Below are positions 18,983 through 27,340 of a DNA stretch of 64,000 nucleotides, piece after piece (the first letter of the stretch is position 1; each line of letters starts with the position of its first letter). A program made the translations under genes and the position numbers. The notes under the pieces are model-generated. The model had not been told where the DNA came from. It did no database searches and saw only the letters and a program-made list of their open reading frames with translations. This stretch comes from Mycobacterium sp. PO1 (GTDB taxonomy: Bacteria; Actinomycetota; Actinomycetes; Mycobacteriales; Mycobacteriaceae), in assembly GCF_017312405.1 (NCBI RefSeq), contig NZ_BLTG01000018.1, positions 1 through 64,000 of the forward strand, given 5' to 3'.

Positions 18983-19316
18983 CGCTCCCCCAAGCCCTGT
19001 GCTGTTTGGCCCGAGCTCTGCCGAAGCCGCCCTGACTTCATGAATGATGCCCCAAACCGCCGACACGACGAATCGGGATGACCCCCCGAATATCAGCGGC
19101 GGCTACCACATCTGTCCAATACGTACCGTCTGCCACAGCTGCATCATTCAATCTGCCGTTTCGAGCTTTGACTGTCTCACCACTCACGTATCGGTTGCGC
19201 CTGAGACGCAACGATCTGATCCTCGTTTTCCCGTAGTCGAGGCCCGCGGGCGCTGCTACAACTAGAGCGAATACAGCGCGCGTGCCACACACTGCGTTCG
19301 ACAGTTGGGAAACCGC
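18983..19316. promoter_or_regulatory. Divergent intergenic region
   Basis: 334 bp between divergent genes, so it should contain both promoters. A small inverted repeat, GTTGCG at 19194-19199 with CGCAAC at 19207-19212, is the only structured element noticed. TTGACT near 19169 on the plus strand is a possible -35 for the DUF732 gene, but I see no well-spaced -10. No gene is supported here. Confidence 0.4.
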
Positions 19317-19628
19317 ATGAATCCGCTGAGCGCCGGACTTGGCGTCGCCGCCGGGGCCGCAGTGACCTCCACGCTGATCCTGGCTCCCGCCGCGGCCGCG
19401 CAGCCCCAGGACGCGGCCTTCCTCAACAGGCTTCAGAGCGTTGGTATCACCACGTCGAATCCCTATGCGACCGTCATGTACGCGCACGGCGTCTGCCGAC
19501 AGCTCGACCTCGGTGTCCCGCCTGCCCGAATCGTCGACTTCGTCCTCAGCGACAACCCGTCGTTCGACCGCAAAGGCGCTGGCGACTACGTCGTGCTCGC
19601 CTATATGACCTACTGTCCGCCGGCTTGA
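19317..19628 (+). CDS. Secreted DUF732 protein
   Basis: 103-aa exported protein. A signal peptide is visible (hydrophobic VAAGAAVTSTLILAPAAAA with cleavage likely after AAAA-Q), followed by a DUF732 domain: DAAFLNRLQSVGITTSN, then AHGVCRQLDLGVPPARIVDF and a C-terminal Cys that could pair with it. The ATG at 19317 follows GGGAAA. DUF732 proteins are common small secreted proteins in mycobacteria with no assigned function. A related domain sits in the membrane protein at 16927-17868, so the two loci may be functionally linked. Confidence 0.8.
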   Translation: MNPLSAGLGVAAGAAVTSTLILAPAAAAQPQDAAFLNRLQSVGITTSNPYATVMYAHGVCRQLDLGVPPARIVDFVLSDNPSFDRKGAGDYVVLAYMTYCPPA

Positions 19629-19658
19629 ACGCGACCACGCTCCCGCTACCTTCTTCCC

Positions 19659-21323
19659 ATGACCATCCTGGCCGCGGTGATCGTCGTCGTGACGTTGATC
19701 GTCATGACCACCGGCCGCCAGCCCGCGGTGCTGGCGCTGATCTGCGCGCTGGTCGTCGCCGGTTTGGCCGGCATCGCCACCCCGGCCGAGCTGTTCGCCG
19801 GGTTGTCCAACGGTGGCGTCATCACCATCGCCGCCATGCTCGTCATCGCCAAGGGTGTGCTCTACACGGGCGTCATCACCCGCGTCACCTACCGCCTACT
19901 CAACGGAGTCACCACCGCCACCCAGACGCTCGCCCGGCTCGTCCCGCCCGTCGGCGTCGCGTCAGCGCTCATCAACACCACCCCGATCGTCGCGATGCTC
20001 ATTCCCGCCGCCAAGGAACTCGAACGCCAGTCCGGCGTCCCGGCCCGCGGCGTGCTGCTGCCCATCGCGCACGCCACCACGCTGGCCGGTTCGGCCACTC
20101 TGATCGGCACCAGCTCCAACCTGCTGATCGCCGGCATCGCCGACCCGGCCGGCGTCGAGCTAACCATGTTCAGCTTCGTGCCCATCGCCGTCCCGGTCGC
20201 CCTGGTCGGCTGGGCGGTGCTGTTCCTGCTCGCCCCACGGATGCTGCGCGGCGCCACCGAACACAAGGAACGGAAACTGGAGTGGCGGGCCGAGATTCCC
20301 GTCGCTCGAGGCTCCAACGCCGTCGGGCGCACCGCCGCTTCCCTCGGTGTGGCCACTACACCCGACTTCGAGCTGCTCGAGATACAGCGCTGGGGTGAAG
20401 CCGTCGACGCCGACGAACCGATGCAGGCCGACGACGTGCTGATCTACCGCGCCACCGAATCCGGGGTCCGCACGCTGTGGGCCAGCCCCCGCTTCGGCCA
20501 GGCACCCCAGGACCTGTACATGGTGTCCATCTCCACCGACGAGCAGAAGTCCGTGCGCGACCTCGAGGTCGACGACAACATCGAGGTCATCGCCGCCCAG
20601 ACCACCAAGCTGCTGCGCGACGCCCCCGCCCGACCCGGCGAGATGTGCCTCGTCACCGCCCGCTCGGTCGAGAAGCTCGCCGACAACCCGCTCGTCGGGC
20701 TGTGGCAGAAGGTCGCCGGCAAGGCCCCGCAGACCCGCAAAACCTGGATCGCGCTGCTCATCCTGCTGGCCGTCGTCACCTCCGCCGCGCTCAACCTGGC
20801 TCCCATCGAACTGATCGCCGTCACCGGCGCCACCCTCATGGTCGTCACCGGCGTGCTGACCCCGCGCTCGGCGGTACGCGCCCTGAACTGGAACATCCTG
20901 GCGATCATCGCCGGCTCCGTCGGCCTGGGCGTCATCGTCGTCAACAGCGGCCTCGGCGACATCATCTCCTCGGCGATCCTGTCGCTGTCCACCGGCAGCG
21001 CCGCGCTCGTCGTCCTCGTGATCGCCGTCGGCACCACCATCTTGACCAACGTCGTGTCCAACGCCGCCGCCGCGGCCATCCTCACCCCCGTCGCGCTGAC
21101 CGTCGCCGACACCACCGGCCTGGACCCGATCCTGTTGCTGACGCTGATCGGCACCTGCATCTCGTTCACGTTCATCAACCCGTTCAGCCACCAGTCCAAC
21201 CTGATGGTGATGAAACCCGGCGGTTACTCCACCGCGACGTTCGTGCGCTTCGGTGTCCCACTGATCCTGGTCTGCGTGGTGACTGCGTTCCTAGTGGGCT
21301 GGGGGCTACTTTCCTTGCGTTGA
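19659..21323 (+). CDS. SLC13-family permease with TrkA-C domain
   Basis: 554-aa inner-membrane transporter of the ArsB/NhaD-SLC13 type, with multiple hydrophobic segments in two halves. Family signatures are the helical hairpins around ALINTTPIVAMLIP (about residue 108) and NVVSNAAAAAILTPVAL (about residue 463). A soluble insert at about residues 215-330 resembles one TrkA-C regulatory domain (ATTPDFELLEIQRWGEAVDA). The substrate (dicarboxylate, sulfate or another anion) cannot be read. The stop codon TGA at 21321-21323 lies inside the first 63-bp palindromic repeat. Confidence 0.85.
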   Translation: MTILAAVIVVVTLIVMTTGRQPAVLALICALVVAGLAGIATPAELFAGLSNGGVITIAAMLVIAKGVLYTGVITRVTYRLLNGVTTATQTLARLVPPVGVASALINTTPIVAMLIPAAKELERQSGVPARGVLLPIAHATTLAGSATLIGTSSNLLIAGIADPAGVELTMFSFVPIAVPVALVGWAVLFLLAPRMLRGATEHKERKLEWRAEIPVARGSNAVGRTAASLGVATTPDFELLEIQRWGEAVDADEPMQADDVLIYRATESGVRTLWASPRFGQAPQDLYMVSISTDEQKSVRDLEVDDNIEVIAAQTTKLLRDAPARPGEMCLVTARSVEKLADNPLVGLWQKVAGKAPQTRKTWIALLILLAVVTSAALNLAPIELIAVTGATLMVVTGVLTPRSAVRALNWNILAIIAGSVGLGVIVVNSGLGDIISSAILSLSTGSAALVVLVIAVGTTILTNVVSNAAAAAILTPVALTVADTTGLDPILLLTLIGTCISFTFINPFSHQSNLMVMKPGGYSTATFVRFGVPLILVCVVTAFLVGWGLLSLR

Positions 21324-21379
21324 GGCCGCGCCCACGGTGGAGAAGTGCGAGTGGGGCCACCGTGAGTGCGGTATGAACG
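21318..21379 (+). repeat. 63-bp oriented palindrome, copy 1 (62 bp)
   Basis: Outer arms CGTTGAGGCCGC and GCGGTATGAACG flank the conserved centre AGAAGTGCGAGTGG. The inner stem CACGGTGG/CCACCGTG is a perfect inverted repeat. It overlaps the end of the SLC13 gene and supplies its stop codon. Confidence 0.85.
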
Positions 21380-21383
21380 AGGC

Positions 21384-21867
21384 ATGGACGTAGCGACAGG
21401 GTCGTCGGCCGACGCGGATTTTGCCGAAGCAGTGTTGTAAAAACTGCTGCAGCGCATCGAAAAAGGCCAACGCCGAAGGGCGCGGACCGTATCTTGTCTC
21501 GCACGCCTGGACCGCCGGACCGATGCTGTACGTCGTCTACACCGCGCCGCCGTCGGACCGGACCTGGGGGCTGGCCCGAGACACCACCGAATCGGTCGTC
21601 GATCCCGGTCCGTGGACGAACGACGACGAGGCTGCCCGGTACTACTACCTGGTGGACTTCGAGGAGAACCAACCCTCGACGTCTTTCCGCCGCCCCGGCG
21701 ACGACGATTCCATCTGGTGGTTCGGCCATCCACGGAACGGCCTGCCCGAGCGGCCCTCCGACCTTCCGAAGCGCGCACGGCATCGAATGACAGCATCACC
21801 GAATACCCAGGGCTCCAGCCAAGAAACTCACATCGAGCCACGGCGGTACGGGAACCGCTTCGAGTAG
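21384..21867 (+). pseudogene. Frameshifted hypothetical protein gene
   Basis: Two parts of one protein appear to be in different frames. From the ATG at 21384 the frame reads MDVATGSSADADFAEAVL and stops at TAA (21438-21440), then reads KLLQRIEK. The convincing body (GRGPYLVSHAWTAGPMLYVV ... DDSIWWFGHPRNGLPERPS) runs in the next frame to 21867. Joining them at the A-run near 21460 gives KLLQRIEKANAEGRGPYLV, which is smoother than the Cys-rich alternative. At least one substitution and one indel would be needed. The family is unknown. An intact gene starting at a TTG near 21421 cannot be ruled out. Confidence 0.5.
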
Positions 21868-21871
21868 ATCG

Positions 21872-22657
21872 TCAGGCGGACAGGTCGAAGTCCCCCTCGG
21901 CCAGACGCCGTGGCGCTCGGCTATCGATCAGTTCGTCACGGTGTTCGGGATGTTTCCAGTAGTGACGCACCAGCCAGTACAGCGCTGCACCTTTCGTAAC
22001 GTAGAGGGGAAGGCCGCTCACCACTTCCTCCGTGCCCTCGCGCAAGCACAGCACCACCGCCTTTCCGCCTTGATTCGCCTTGGTGATGGACGCGGCATCG
22101 CGCACATCGACGACGTCATTCCACTGCACTACACGCGTCTTGAGAACATCGGCGATCTCGATCCTCGTCGGCGTGAACTTGAGATAACCGGAGCCGCCAC
22201 GGCGTATTCCGGCGGCCAGTGCCACAACAGCGAGCAGGGCGAGTGCCCAAAAGGCCACTGACACCGCGATCTGCATGCCACGAGTTGTGGAAACGTGGAG
22301 CTCACCGCGCGACAACAGCACAGCGAACAGCGCTGCCGCCGGTACCAGCACGGCCATCACCACGAAGTAGGCCACGCTGAGGCGTTTGTCCGGCCGGAAA
22401 GTCAACCCGGACGAGTCGCTCGATACACGCTGCCGCGCCCCGCCCACCGCCACGGCCAGGTATGCGGCCACCAACAAAAACGGCGTTCCCAACGTCGCCC
22501 ACCAAACAATCGCGGTGAGGTAGCTGCCCTCCCATACAGCCACCAGCCCTCTGATGACCACGTAGCAGAACGCGACGGCCAAAACGACTTTCACCGAGAG
22601 TGCGACTTTGCCGGTTTGTGCCCAGTTCTCCGGCTCGGGGAGTCTCAGTTCGGGCAT
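21872..22657 (-). CDS. Four-helix membrane protein, possible immunity partner
   Basis: 261-aa protein with four predicted transmembrane helices (about residues 20-40, 46-68, 92-115 and 129-150) followed by a cytoplasmic PH-like C-terminal region (GYLKFTPTRIEIADVL ... KAVVLCLREG). The ATG at 22657 overlaps the end of the upstream WxG-type gene by 13 bp, so the two are co-translated. Its position directly after a candidate secreted toxin makes an immunity role attractive, but nothing in the sequence proves it. Confidence 0.75.
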   Translation of the reverse strand: MPELRLPEPENWAQTGKVALSVKVVLAVAFCYVVIRGLVAVWEGSYLTAIVWWATLGTPFLLVAAYLAVAVGGARQRVSSDSSGLTFRPDKRLSVAYFVVMAVLVPAAALFAVLLSRGELHVSTTRGMQIAVSVAFWALALLAVVALAAGIRRGGSGYLKFTPTRIEIADVLKTRVVQWNDVVDVRDAASITKANQGGKAVVLCLREGTEEVVSGLPLYVTKGAALYWLVRHYWKHPEHRDELIDSRAPRRLAEGDFDLSA

Positions 22658-24012
22658 ACGACATCACCGATGAACTTGCCCAACTCGACTCCACCGAAGG
22701 CCCCGATCCCGCCGAGGATGATGGCACCGGCCGGTACGGTGACCGGGGCGAATGGACCGCCCAGAGTGCCCGCTGCCGCGCCCAATTCGACGCCGCCCCA
22801 GCCCCCACCGCCGCCGGCGACACCGGCGACCAGGGCGATACAACGGTCCTTGCTCGATTCCGCCATCACCATGTCGAAGACGGTGGTGGCTGCGGTCAGT
22901 GCGGGACCGCCGAATTTCATCGTCTTGCCGATGTTGTCGAACGATTCGGTGGTGAGCATCGGCAGCGTGCCGCCGCGGGCGACGTGCTTCTCGAGCCCGC
23001 CCATTCCGGTGGTGGTAGCGATGGAAAGGTTGTCGATCAGTTCGACGGGAACGGCGCTGTGCCGGCCTTCGGCGGTGGTGTAACCGGCGGACCGGTTGCC
23101 GGTCGAATCCATCGACATCGTCAGGTGCGAGCCGTCGGCATACGTGATCGTGGTGTAGTCGCAGTCATTGCCCATGTCGTGCCACGAGCTGGTCCTGGCA
23201 ATGAAATTCCCCTTCTCGTCGAACTCCTCCATCATGTAAAAGTTCTGCTTGCTGGGGTACTCGAACGGATCCATCTCGGTAGTGACCGCCTTGCTTCCGT
23301 CCTGTTTGATCACCGTCGTCACCTCCTCGCCGTACTCATTCACCGAATACTGGACCTCGCGAATGTGCTGCTGCTGATCAGCCGACCTCACGGATTCCTG
23401 CGCCATCATGCCAACGGGGTTGCGGGGATCGGGAACCTCATCGGCTGGACGCTGCGCCGTCGGTAGCAGTAGGCGGCCGAGATCGTGCGGACTTTGCCCT
23501 ACGAGACCGTTCTTCCTGCCTGCCGCCACGATCGCGTTGGCGGTCGCGTCATCGGCGTCGCCGACAGCGATCAGGAGGCGGTTGATCTCGCACTGCTCAT
23601 CCAGTGCCAGCGCCCGCAGTGTGGCCATCTCGTCCTCTGACACCATTACCGGGTCGATCAGCACCACCCATTGATCGGTGACGTTGAGGGGACCGGCGTC
23701 AACCCGATCAGTCTTCGTCAGCAGGGCCGCGCGGGCGCCGCCGAGCGCGCCGGCGCCATCCCTGAGCACGGCCGCCACCGCCGTCGTGTAGGCGGCGAAC
23801 CGCTGGGCTGCGGCATCGGCACGACCGAACATTTCGTTCGCCGCCTCGTGGGCGGCTCCGGACCATCCGCCGGTTTCTGGCAGCCGGTTGACCGCATCGT
23901 CGATCCCCGAAACGGCGGAGCCCACGGACTCACCGCCCGATTGCACTGCACCACCTCCCACAGTCAATGCGTCCGGGTTCCAGCTCTGCAGCGTCGGTCG
24001 GGAGGGCAGCAC
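22645..24012 (-). CDS. WxG-type secreted protein with glycine-zipper C-terminus, candidate type VII effector
   Basis: 455 aa. The N-terminal 100 residues look like a WXG100/EspA-type helical hairpin with the WxG turn GGWSGAAHEAANEMFGRA near residue 49. A middle region follows, with a repeat-like beta segment (YADGSHLTMSMDSTGNRSAG). The last 65 residues are a hydrophobic Gly-rich zipper (GGGGGWGGVELGAAAGTLGG ... GAIILGGIGAFGGVELGKFI) able to insert in membranes. That plan resembles WXG/LXG polymorphic toxins with pore-like tails. The overlapping membrane gene downstream would fit as immunity. Export and toxicity are inferred. Confidence 0.7.
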   Translation of the reverse strand: MLPSRPTLQSWNPDALTVGGGAVQSGGESVGSAVSGIDDAVNRLPETGGWSGAAHEAANEMFGRADAAAQRFAAYTTAVAAVLRDGAGALGGARAALLTKTDRVDAGPLNVTDQWVVLIDPVMVSEDEMATLRALALDEQCEINRLLIAVGDADDATANAIVAAGRKNGLVGQSPHDLGRLLLPTAQRPADEVPDPRNPVGMMAQESVRSADQQQHIREVQYSVNEYGEEVTTVIKQDGSKAVTTEMDPFEYPSKQNFYMMEEFDEKGNFIARTSSWHDMGNDCDYTTITYADGSHLTMSMDSTGNRSAGYTTAEGRHSAVPVELIDNLSIATTTGMGGLEKHVARGGTLPMLTTESFDNIGKTMKFGGPALTAATTVFDMVMAESSKDRCIALVAGVAGGGGGWGGVELGAAAGTLGGPFAPVTVPAGAIILGGIGAFGGVELGKFIGDVVCPN

Positions 24013-24126
24013 GGTAGTTGATTGTCCCCTAGCTACCGAGCGTCACGGCGCACCAGATGCCGAGGACTCGCCTTCTGAGCGGATGGGCTCGGGCTGGCGG
24101 TAGCGCGGGCCGAAGCACCCGATTGA

Positions 24127-24189
24127 TATTGGCGCTGCGCTCAGGGCGGGAAAGTTCGAGTGGAGGTCGCGCTGGCTGCAGTATGAACA
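24127..24189 (+). repeat. 63-bp oriented palindrome, copy 2
   Basis: Centre GAAAGTTCGAGTGG and right arm GGCTGCAGTATGAACA. The left arm is degenerate (TATTGGCGCTGCGC). It lies between the start of the WxG gene and the end of the ERCC4-Lsr2 gene. Confidence 0.8.
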
Positions 24190-24199
24190 CAGTTCGTAG

Positions 24200-25195
24200 T
24201 CAGCCCGAGGTGTTGGCGTCGCGCCACGCTTGCCAGATGTCGGGGCGCAGCCGCCCACGGTCGGGTACATCCAGACCGGCAGCACGTGCCCAGGAGCGGA
24301 CCTCGGCGGTGCTGGGTTCCGGCGCTGCGGCGGTGTCGGTCACGGGGGCGATATCGATTCTGGGTGACAACATACGCTGCAGCGCAGCGGTTTCAGTACT
24401 GGACCAGTCATGGGCGGCGGCGAGGAACCGGTAGGTCCATTCTTCAGCGAGAGGACGAGTCTCGCAGAATACGATAGCCACGTTGGGCCAGCGGATCTGC
24501 AGTTCCGCCAGCCCGTCTGCGATCACTGCGGGCCGGACGCGGTCGAGCTTGAACAGCTGTGAGTAGCGGTCCTCCACCACAACCGCCGCGCGCGGCAGCG
24601 CGGCCAGATCGGCGACCTGGTAGCGCAGCTTGCCGCCGGTGAGGCTGCCGACCAGATCGGCCAGCGATTTGCGTTCCACACTGGCGACCAATTCGCCGTC
24701 GACGAGCACGCCGTAGTCTCCGCAAGGCAGCGCCCGCCGCACGGTGGAGACCTGCTGGGTGCTGAACCGATACGGGTAGCGCTCGTGCGCGTCGACGAGG
24801 ATCTCCAGTTCAGCGATACTGTGCGCGCGGGCGGTGGGGGTGCGCACGTTCGGACGCGCCTGCTTGCGGGTGCGCGGCGCCTGCCAGAACACCGCGTCGC
24901 GACCCCGCGCGGTGGTGAACACCAGTTGGGAGCGGTTCTCCCGGGCTCGCTGCGCGATCACATCGATGGCGGCACCGCGGCGCTGGCAGGACCGCAGCGG
25001 GAGCCGTTCGACGATCTCGGCATCAGGGGGCCACTCATGCAGACCGACTGGGTGGCAGTACAGCGCCTTGACCCTCGGCCACGTCCCTGAAGTCCGAAAC
25101 ACGAGGTCGCCGCCGGGCAGCGGAACACGCAGCAGGTAGGGCAGCCGGGAGCCCTCATCCGGGTTGAGCGCGATCAACAGCTCGGCCACGGCCAC
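24200..25195 (-). CDS. ERCC4-type nuclease fused to an Lsr2-like DNA-binding domain
   Basis: 331-aa probable DNA-processing enzyme. Residues about 130-260 form an XPF/ERCC4 nuclease fold with the key stretch ASVERKSLADLVGSLTGGKL (ERK plus upstream Asp in GDYGVLVDGE) and VVVEDRYSQLF. The last 35 residues (EVRSWARAAGLDVPDRGRLR) match the AT-hook-like C-terminal domain of Lsr2, the mycobacterial xenogeneic silencer. The N-terminal 100 residues are unassigned. The GTG start is at 25195, divergent from the vapB-like gene. The fusion suggests a nuclease directed to AT-rich or foreign DNA; that is inference. Confidence 0.78.
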   Translation of the reverse strand: MAVAELLIALNPDEGSRLPYLLRVPLPGGDLVFRTSGTWPRVKALYCHPVGLHEWPPDAEIVERLPLRSCQRRGAAIDVIAQRARENRSQLVFTTARGRDAVFWQAPRTRKQARPNVRTPTARAHSIAELEILVDAHERYPYRFSTQQVSTVRRALPCGDYGVLVDGELVASVERKSLADLVGSLTGGKLRYQVADLAALPRAAVVVEDRYSQLFKLDRVRPAVIADGLAELQIRWPNVAIVFCETRPLAEEWTYRFLAAAHDWSSTETAALQRMLSPRIDIAPVTDTAAAPEPSTAEVRSWARAAGLDVPDRGRLRPDIWQAWRDANTSG

Positions 25196-25230
25196 GAGTC
25201 TGCCTGAATTGGCGCGCTATGTTGGGCCGC

Positions 25231-25479
25231 ATGGTGCGATTCATCTCGCAGCGGGAGCTACGTAACCAAAATGCCAAGGTCATGGATGCGGTGGCCGGAG
25301 GCGAGACTTTCATCGTCACCCGCAACGGGGAGCCGGTGGCCGAGATTCGTCCCATTCAGCCTGTTCGGAAGACGTTCATCAGAAGCCAGGACCTGTCGCG
25401 CAACGCTGGCATGGGGGTCCGGACCGACCCGGAAGAATTTCGTCGCGACCTCGATAACGCCGTCGATCAGAGCCTGTAG
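25231..25479 (+). CDS. Phd/YefM-family antitoxin (VapB-like)
   Basis: 82-aa antitoxin. The N-terminal half has the Phd/YefM DNA-binding pattern (FISQRELRNQNAKVMDAVAG, ETFIVTRNGEPVAEIRP); the C-terminal half is the toxin-wrapping tail. The ATG at 25231 is preferred because homologues begin at MVRFISQREL; the ATG at 25219 is an in-frame alternative. Its stop abuts the PIN-domain gene with no spacer, as usual for such operons. It would bind its toxin and repress its own promoter. Because the toxin gene is frameshifted, the antitoxin may now be an orphan. Confidence 0.85.
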   Translation: MVRFISQRELRNQNAKVMDAVAGGETFIVTRNGEPVAEIRPIQPVRKTFIRSQDLSRNAGMGVRTDPEEFRRDLDNAVDQSL

Positions 25480-25873
25480 ATGGCGGCAGGACTGCTCGAC
25501 ACCTCGGTGGTGGCTGACCGGCACGACCCGTCAATCGCCGACAAGCTGCCGGACGACATTGCGATTTCCGCCATCACCGCCACTGAGCTGACGGCCGGTC
25601 CACTGCTCCACCACACCGGCCGAGGCAGCCAAACGCCAGTCCCGGCTGCAAGAGGTCGAGTCGCTACTCGAGCCAATTCCGTTTAACGGCAGAGCAAGTC
25701 GCAGGTACGGCCTGATCGTAGCGGCCGCGATCAGCGCTGGCCGAAAACCGCGCAGCCGCTTCGCGGATCTGCTCATCGCCGCGACCGCACACGCCAACGG
25801 CCTGGACCTCTACAGCCGCAACCCGGACGACTTCCAGGGCTTGGCGGACCTGATTCGCGTCGTGGCGGTGTGA
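25480..25873 (+). pseudogene. PIN-domain toxin (VapC-like), frameshifted
   Basis: PIN ribonuclease toxin split by a single extra base near 25617. The first frame gives MAAGLLDTSVVADRHDP with the first catalytic Asp (LLDTS) and ISAITATELTAG with the catalytic Glu, then runs off family after LLHHTG. The second frame resumes AEAAKRQSRLQEVESLLEPI and continues to RFADLLIAATAHANGLDLYS with the remaining acidic residues, ending at 25873. Total length is 394 nt, one more than 131 codons. If the indel is real the toxin is inactive; if it is an assembly error this is an intact 130-aa VapC. Confidence 0.85.
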
Positions 25874-25970
25874 GGATTCCTCGGTCTCCCGCTGACGGCG
25901 GGTGGTGAGAACTCGTTCTGTCGGTGGGTGCGTGCACGCTGGGCCACAACCACGACATGAAGGGGAGGCC

Positions 25971-26444
25971 ATGTGCTGGCAGTGCGATCACCCGGATAAG
26001 ACCACCGACGACTACGTGGACGTCCTGCGAAAGACAATCGAAGATCACCGATGGGCAGTGCAGTTCGTCGAATGTGACAAGAGGCCGTTCGCCTACACCG
26101 TCGGTCTGCATGAGAGGGGTCTGCCGGAGTTGTTGGTGACGGGTCTGCCGGCGCAGACCTCAGCGAAGCTGCTGAACGTCATCGGTCAGGGAATGGTCGA
26201 CGACGGTATGGTTCTTCGGCCGGCCGAGCACATCGACTGCGGGGGAAGGTTCCTGCTCGAGGTGGTTGAGGTCGAGCACCCGGACGTCCACCTGACATTC
26301 GCCATCAGACTCGGCGGTCCGGACGTGCACGCCTACCAACTCGTGTGGGCCGACGACCGGGGCCGGTGGCCGTGGGATCGCGGGTGGGGCCACGGCCGAC
26401 GCCGACAACCGGTTCTCGGCGTCCGCGGCTCGAAGCCAGCGTAG
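25971..26444 (+). CDS. DUF4262 protein
   Basis: 157-aa soluble protein of the DUF4262 family. Signatures are an N-terminal Cys pair (MCWQCDHPDKTT), VQFVECDKRPFAYTVGLHER near residue 31, and the C-terminal YQLVWADDRGRWPWD that closes most members. The ATG at 25971 has a strong AAGGGGAGG site. The family is widespread in actinobacteria and has no established function. A 63-bp palindromic repeat begins 7 bp after its stop codon. Confidence 0.85.
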   Translation: MCWQCDHPDKTTDDYVDVLRKTIEDHRWAVQFVECDKRPFAYTVGLHERGLPELLVTGLPAQTSAKLLNVIGQGMVDDGMVLRPAEHIDCGGRFLLEVVEVEHPDVHLTFAIRLGGPDVHAYQLVWADDRGRWPWDRGWGHGRRRQPVLGVRGSKPA

Positions 26445-26450
26445 CGGCAC

Positions 26451-26513
26451 CGTTGGCGCCGCAACCAAGGCCGGAAAGTTCGGGTAGGCCCCGCCTTGCG
26501 CGCTGTCTGAACG
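26451..26513 (+). repeat. 63-bp oriented palindrome, copy 3
   Basis: Centre GAAAGTTCGGGTAG with arms CGTTGGCGCCGC and GCTGTCTGAACGG. It is the most diverged copy. It sits between convergent genes (DUF4262 and DUF3159). Confidence 0.75.
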
Positions 26514-26517
26514 GGAT

Positions 26518-27206
26518 TCACCGCACGGGGACGGGCTGCGGCGCCGGGACCATCGCCTCCGCGACGGCATAGGCCCGCCGCAACACCCGAATCTGAAAGT
26601 AGGTTGTGACGACGGCCAGCGGCACCCCGGCGACCAGGTCGGCGATGCTCAACCCCACCACGTCGTCGGCGAAGTAGAACGGCAGCTTCGACACCGTGCG
26701 GATCGCCGCCGCGGCGGCCATCAACGCCGTCGCCCAGTCATACCCGCGCAGCAACGCCGGATCGGTCCGCCAGTTGCGCCCGGACACCACCGGACCCAGG
26801 ATCATCCCGATCAAGGGCCGACGAATCACGATGGACACCAGCATGATCGCGCTGAATACACCGGTCTGGATCAGATCCGGCAGGAAGACATCTCCTCCGT
26901 CGCCACCGGCCAACGCCATCAGCGCGGACATCGCCACCAGGAGCAGCCCACCGACGGCCGGCGCGACCGGCTGTCCTGCCACCGCCCGCGCCAACACCAT
27001 CAGCACCGCCATCGCCAACGCTGACATCGTCGCCGCGACCAGATCGACCATCACCAGATACACCACCAGCAAAAGCAGATTCGGCGCGACAGCGTCGAAC
27101 ACCGCCCGCCAATCAGTTCAAGAATCGGTGTCTGCGGCGACGCGATCAACGCCGACAGCGTCTCCCGACTGCGCGTCAGCCCACCCCGGAGCCTGTGTTC
27201 TGCCAT
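26518..27206 (-). pseudogene. DUF3159-like membrane protein, frameshifted near its N-terminus
   Basis: The body (194 aa to 26518) is a polytopic membrane protein of DUF3159 type: AVFDAVAPNLLLLVVYLVM, LLLVAMSALMALAGGDGGDV, VSIVIRRPLIGMILGPVV. A plausible 5' part starts at the ATG at 27206 with AAGGGAGA upstream and reads MAEHRLRGGLTRSRETLSAL ... ILEL. It then needs a one-base shift at about 27113 to join DWRAVFDAVAPN. The span is 689 nt, one short of a multiple of three. A shorter protein starting at the GTG at 27102 is possible but has no ribosome site. Confidence 0.7.
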
Positions 27207-27340
27207 TGTGGGTATCTCCCTTGCCGGTTCGTTGTCGATGCCCCACCATCGCCACCGCGGCGTCCGCCCAGCAAGGTCGCAGTCATCCAGGGATCGACAC
27301 GCCCTGGCAGCCAGCTCAGCCCGCAGACAGACTCGCCGTC

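Noticed and set aside
20160..21191. 343-aa minus-strand open frame opposite the SLC13 permease
   Set aside because: Asp/Gly/Gln-rich composition is typical of an antisense shadow in GC-rich DNA; no ribosome site and the plus-strand gene has clear family motifs.
25480..25873. Programmed frameshift in vapC
   Set aside because: There is no slippery heptamer or convincing downstream structure at the shift; a plain indel is simpler.
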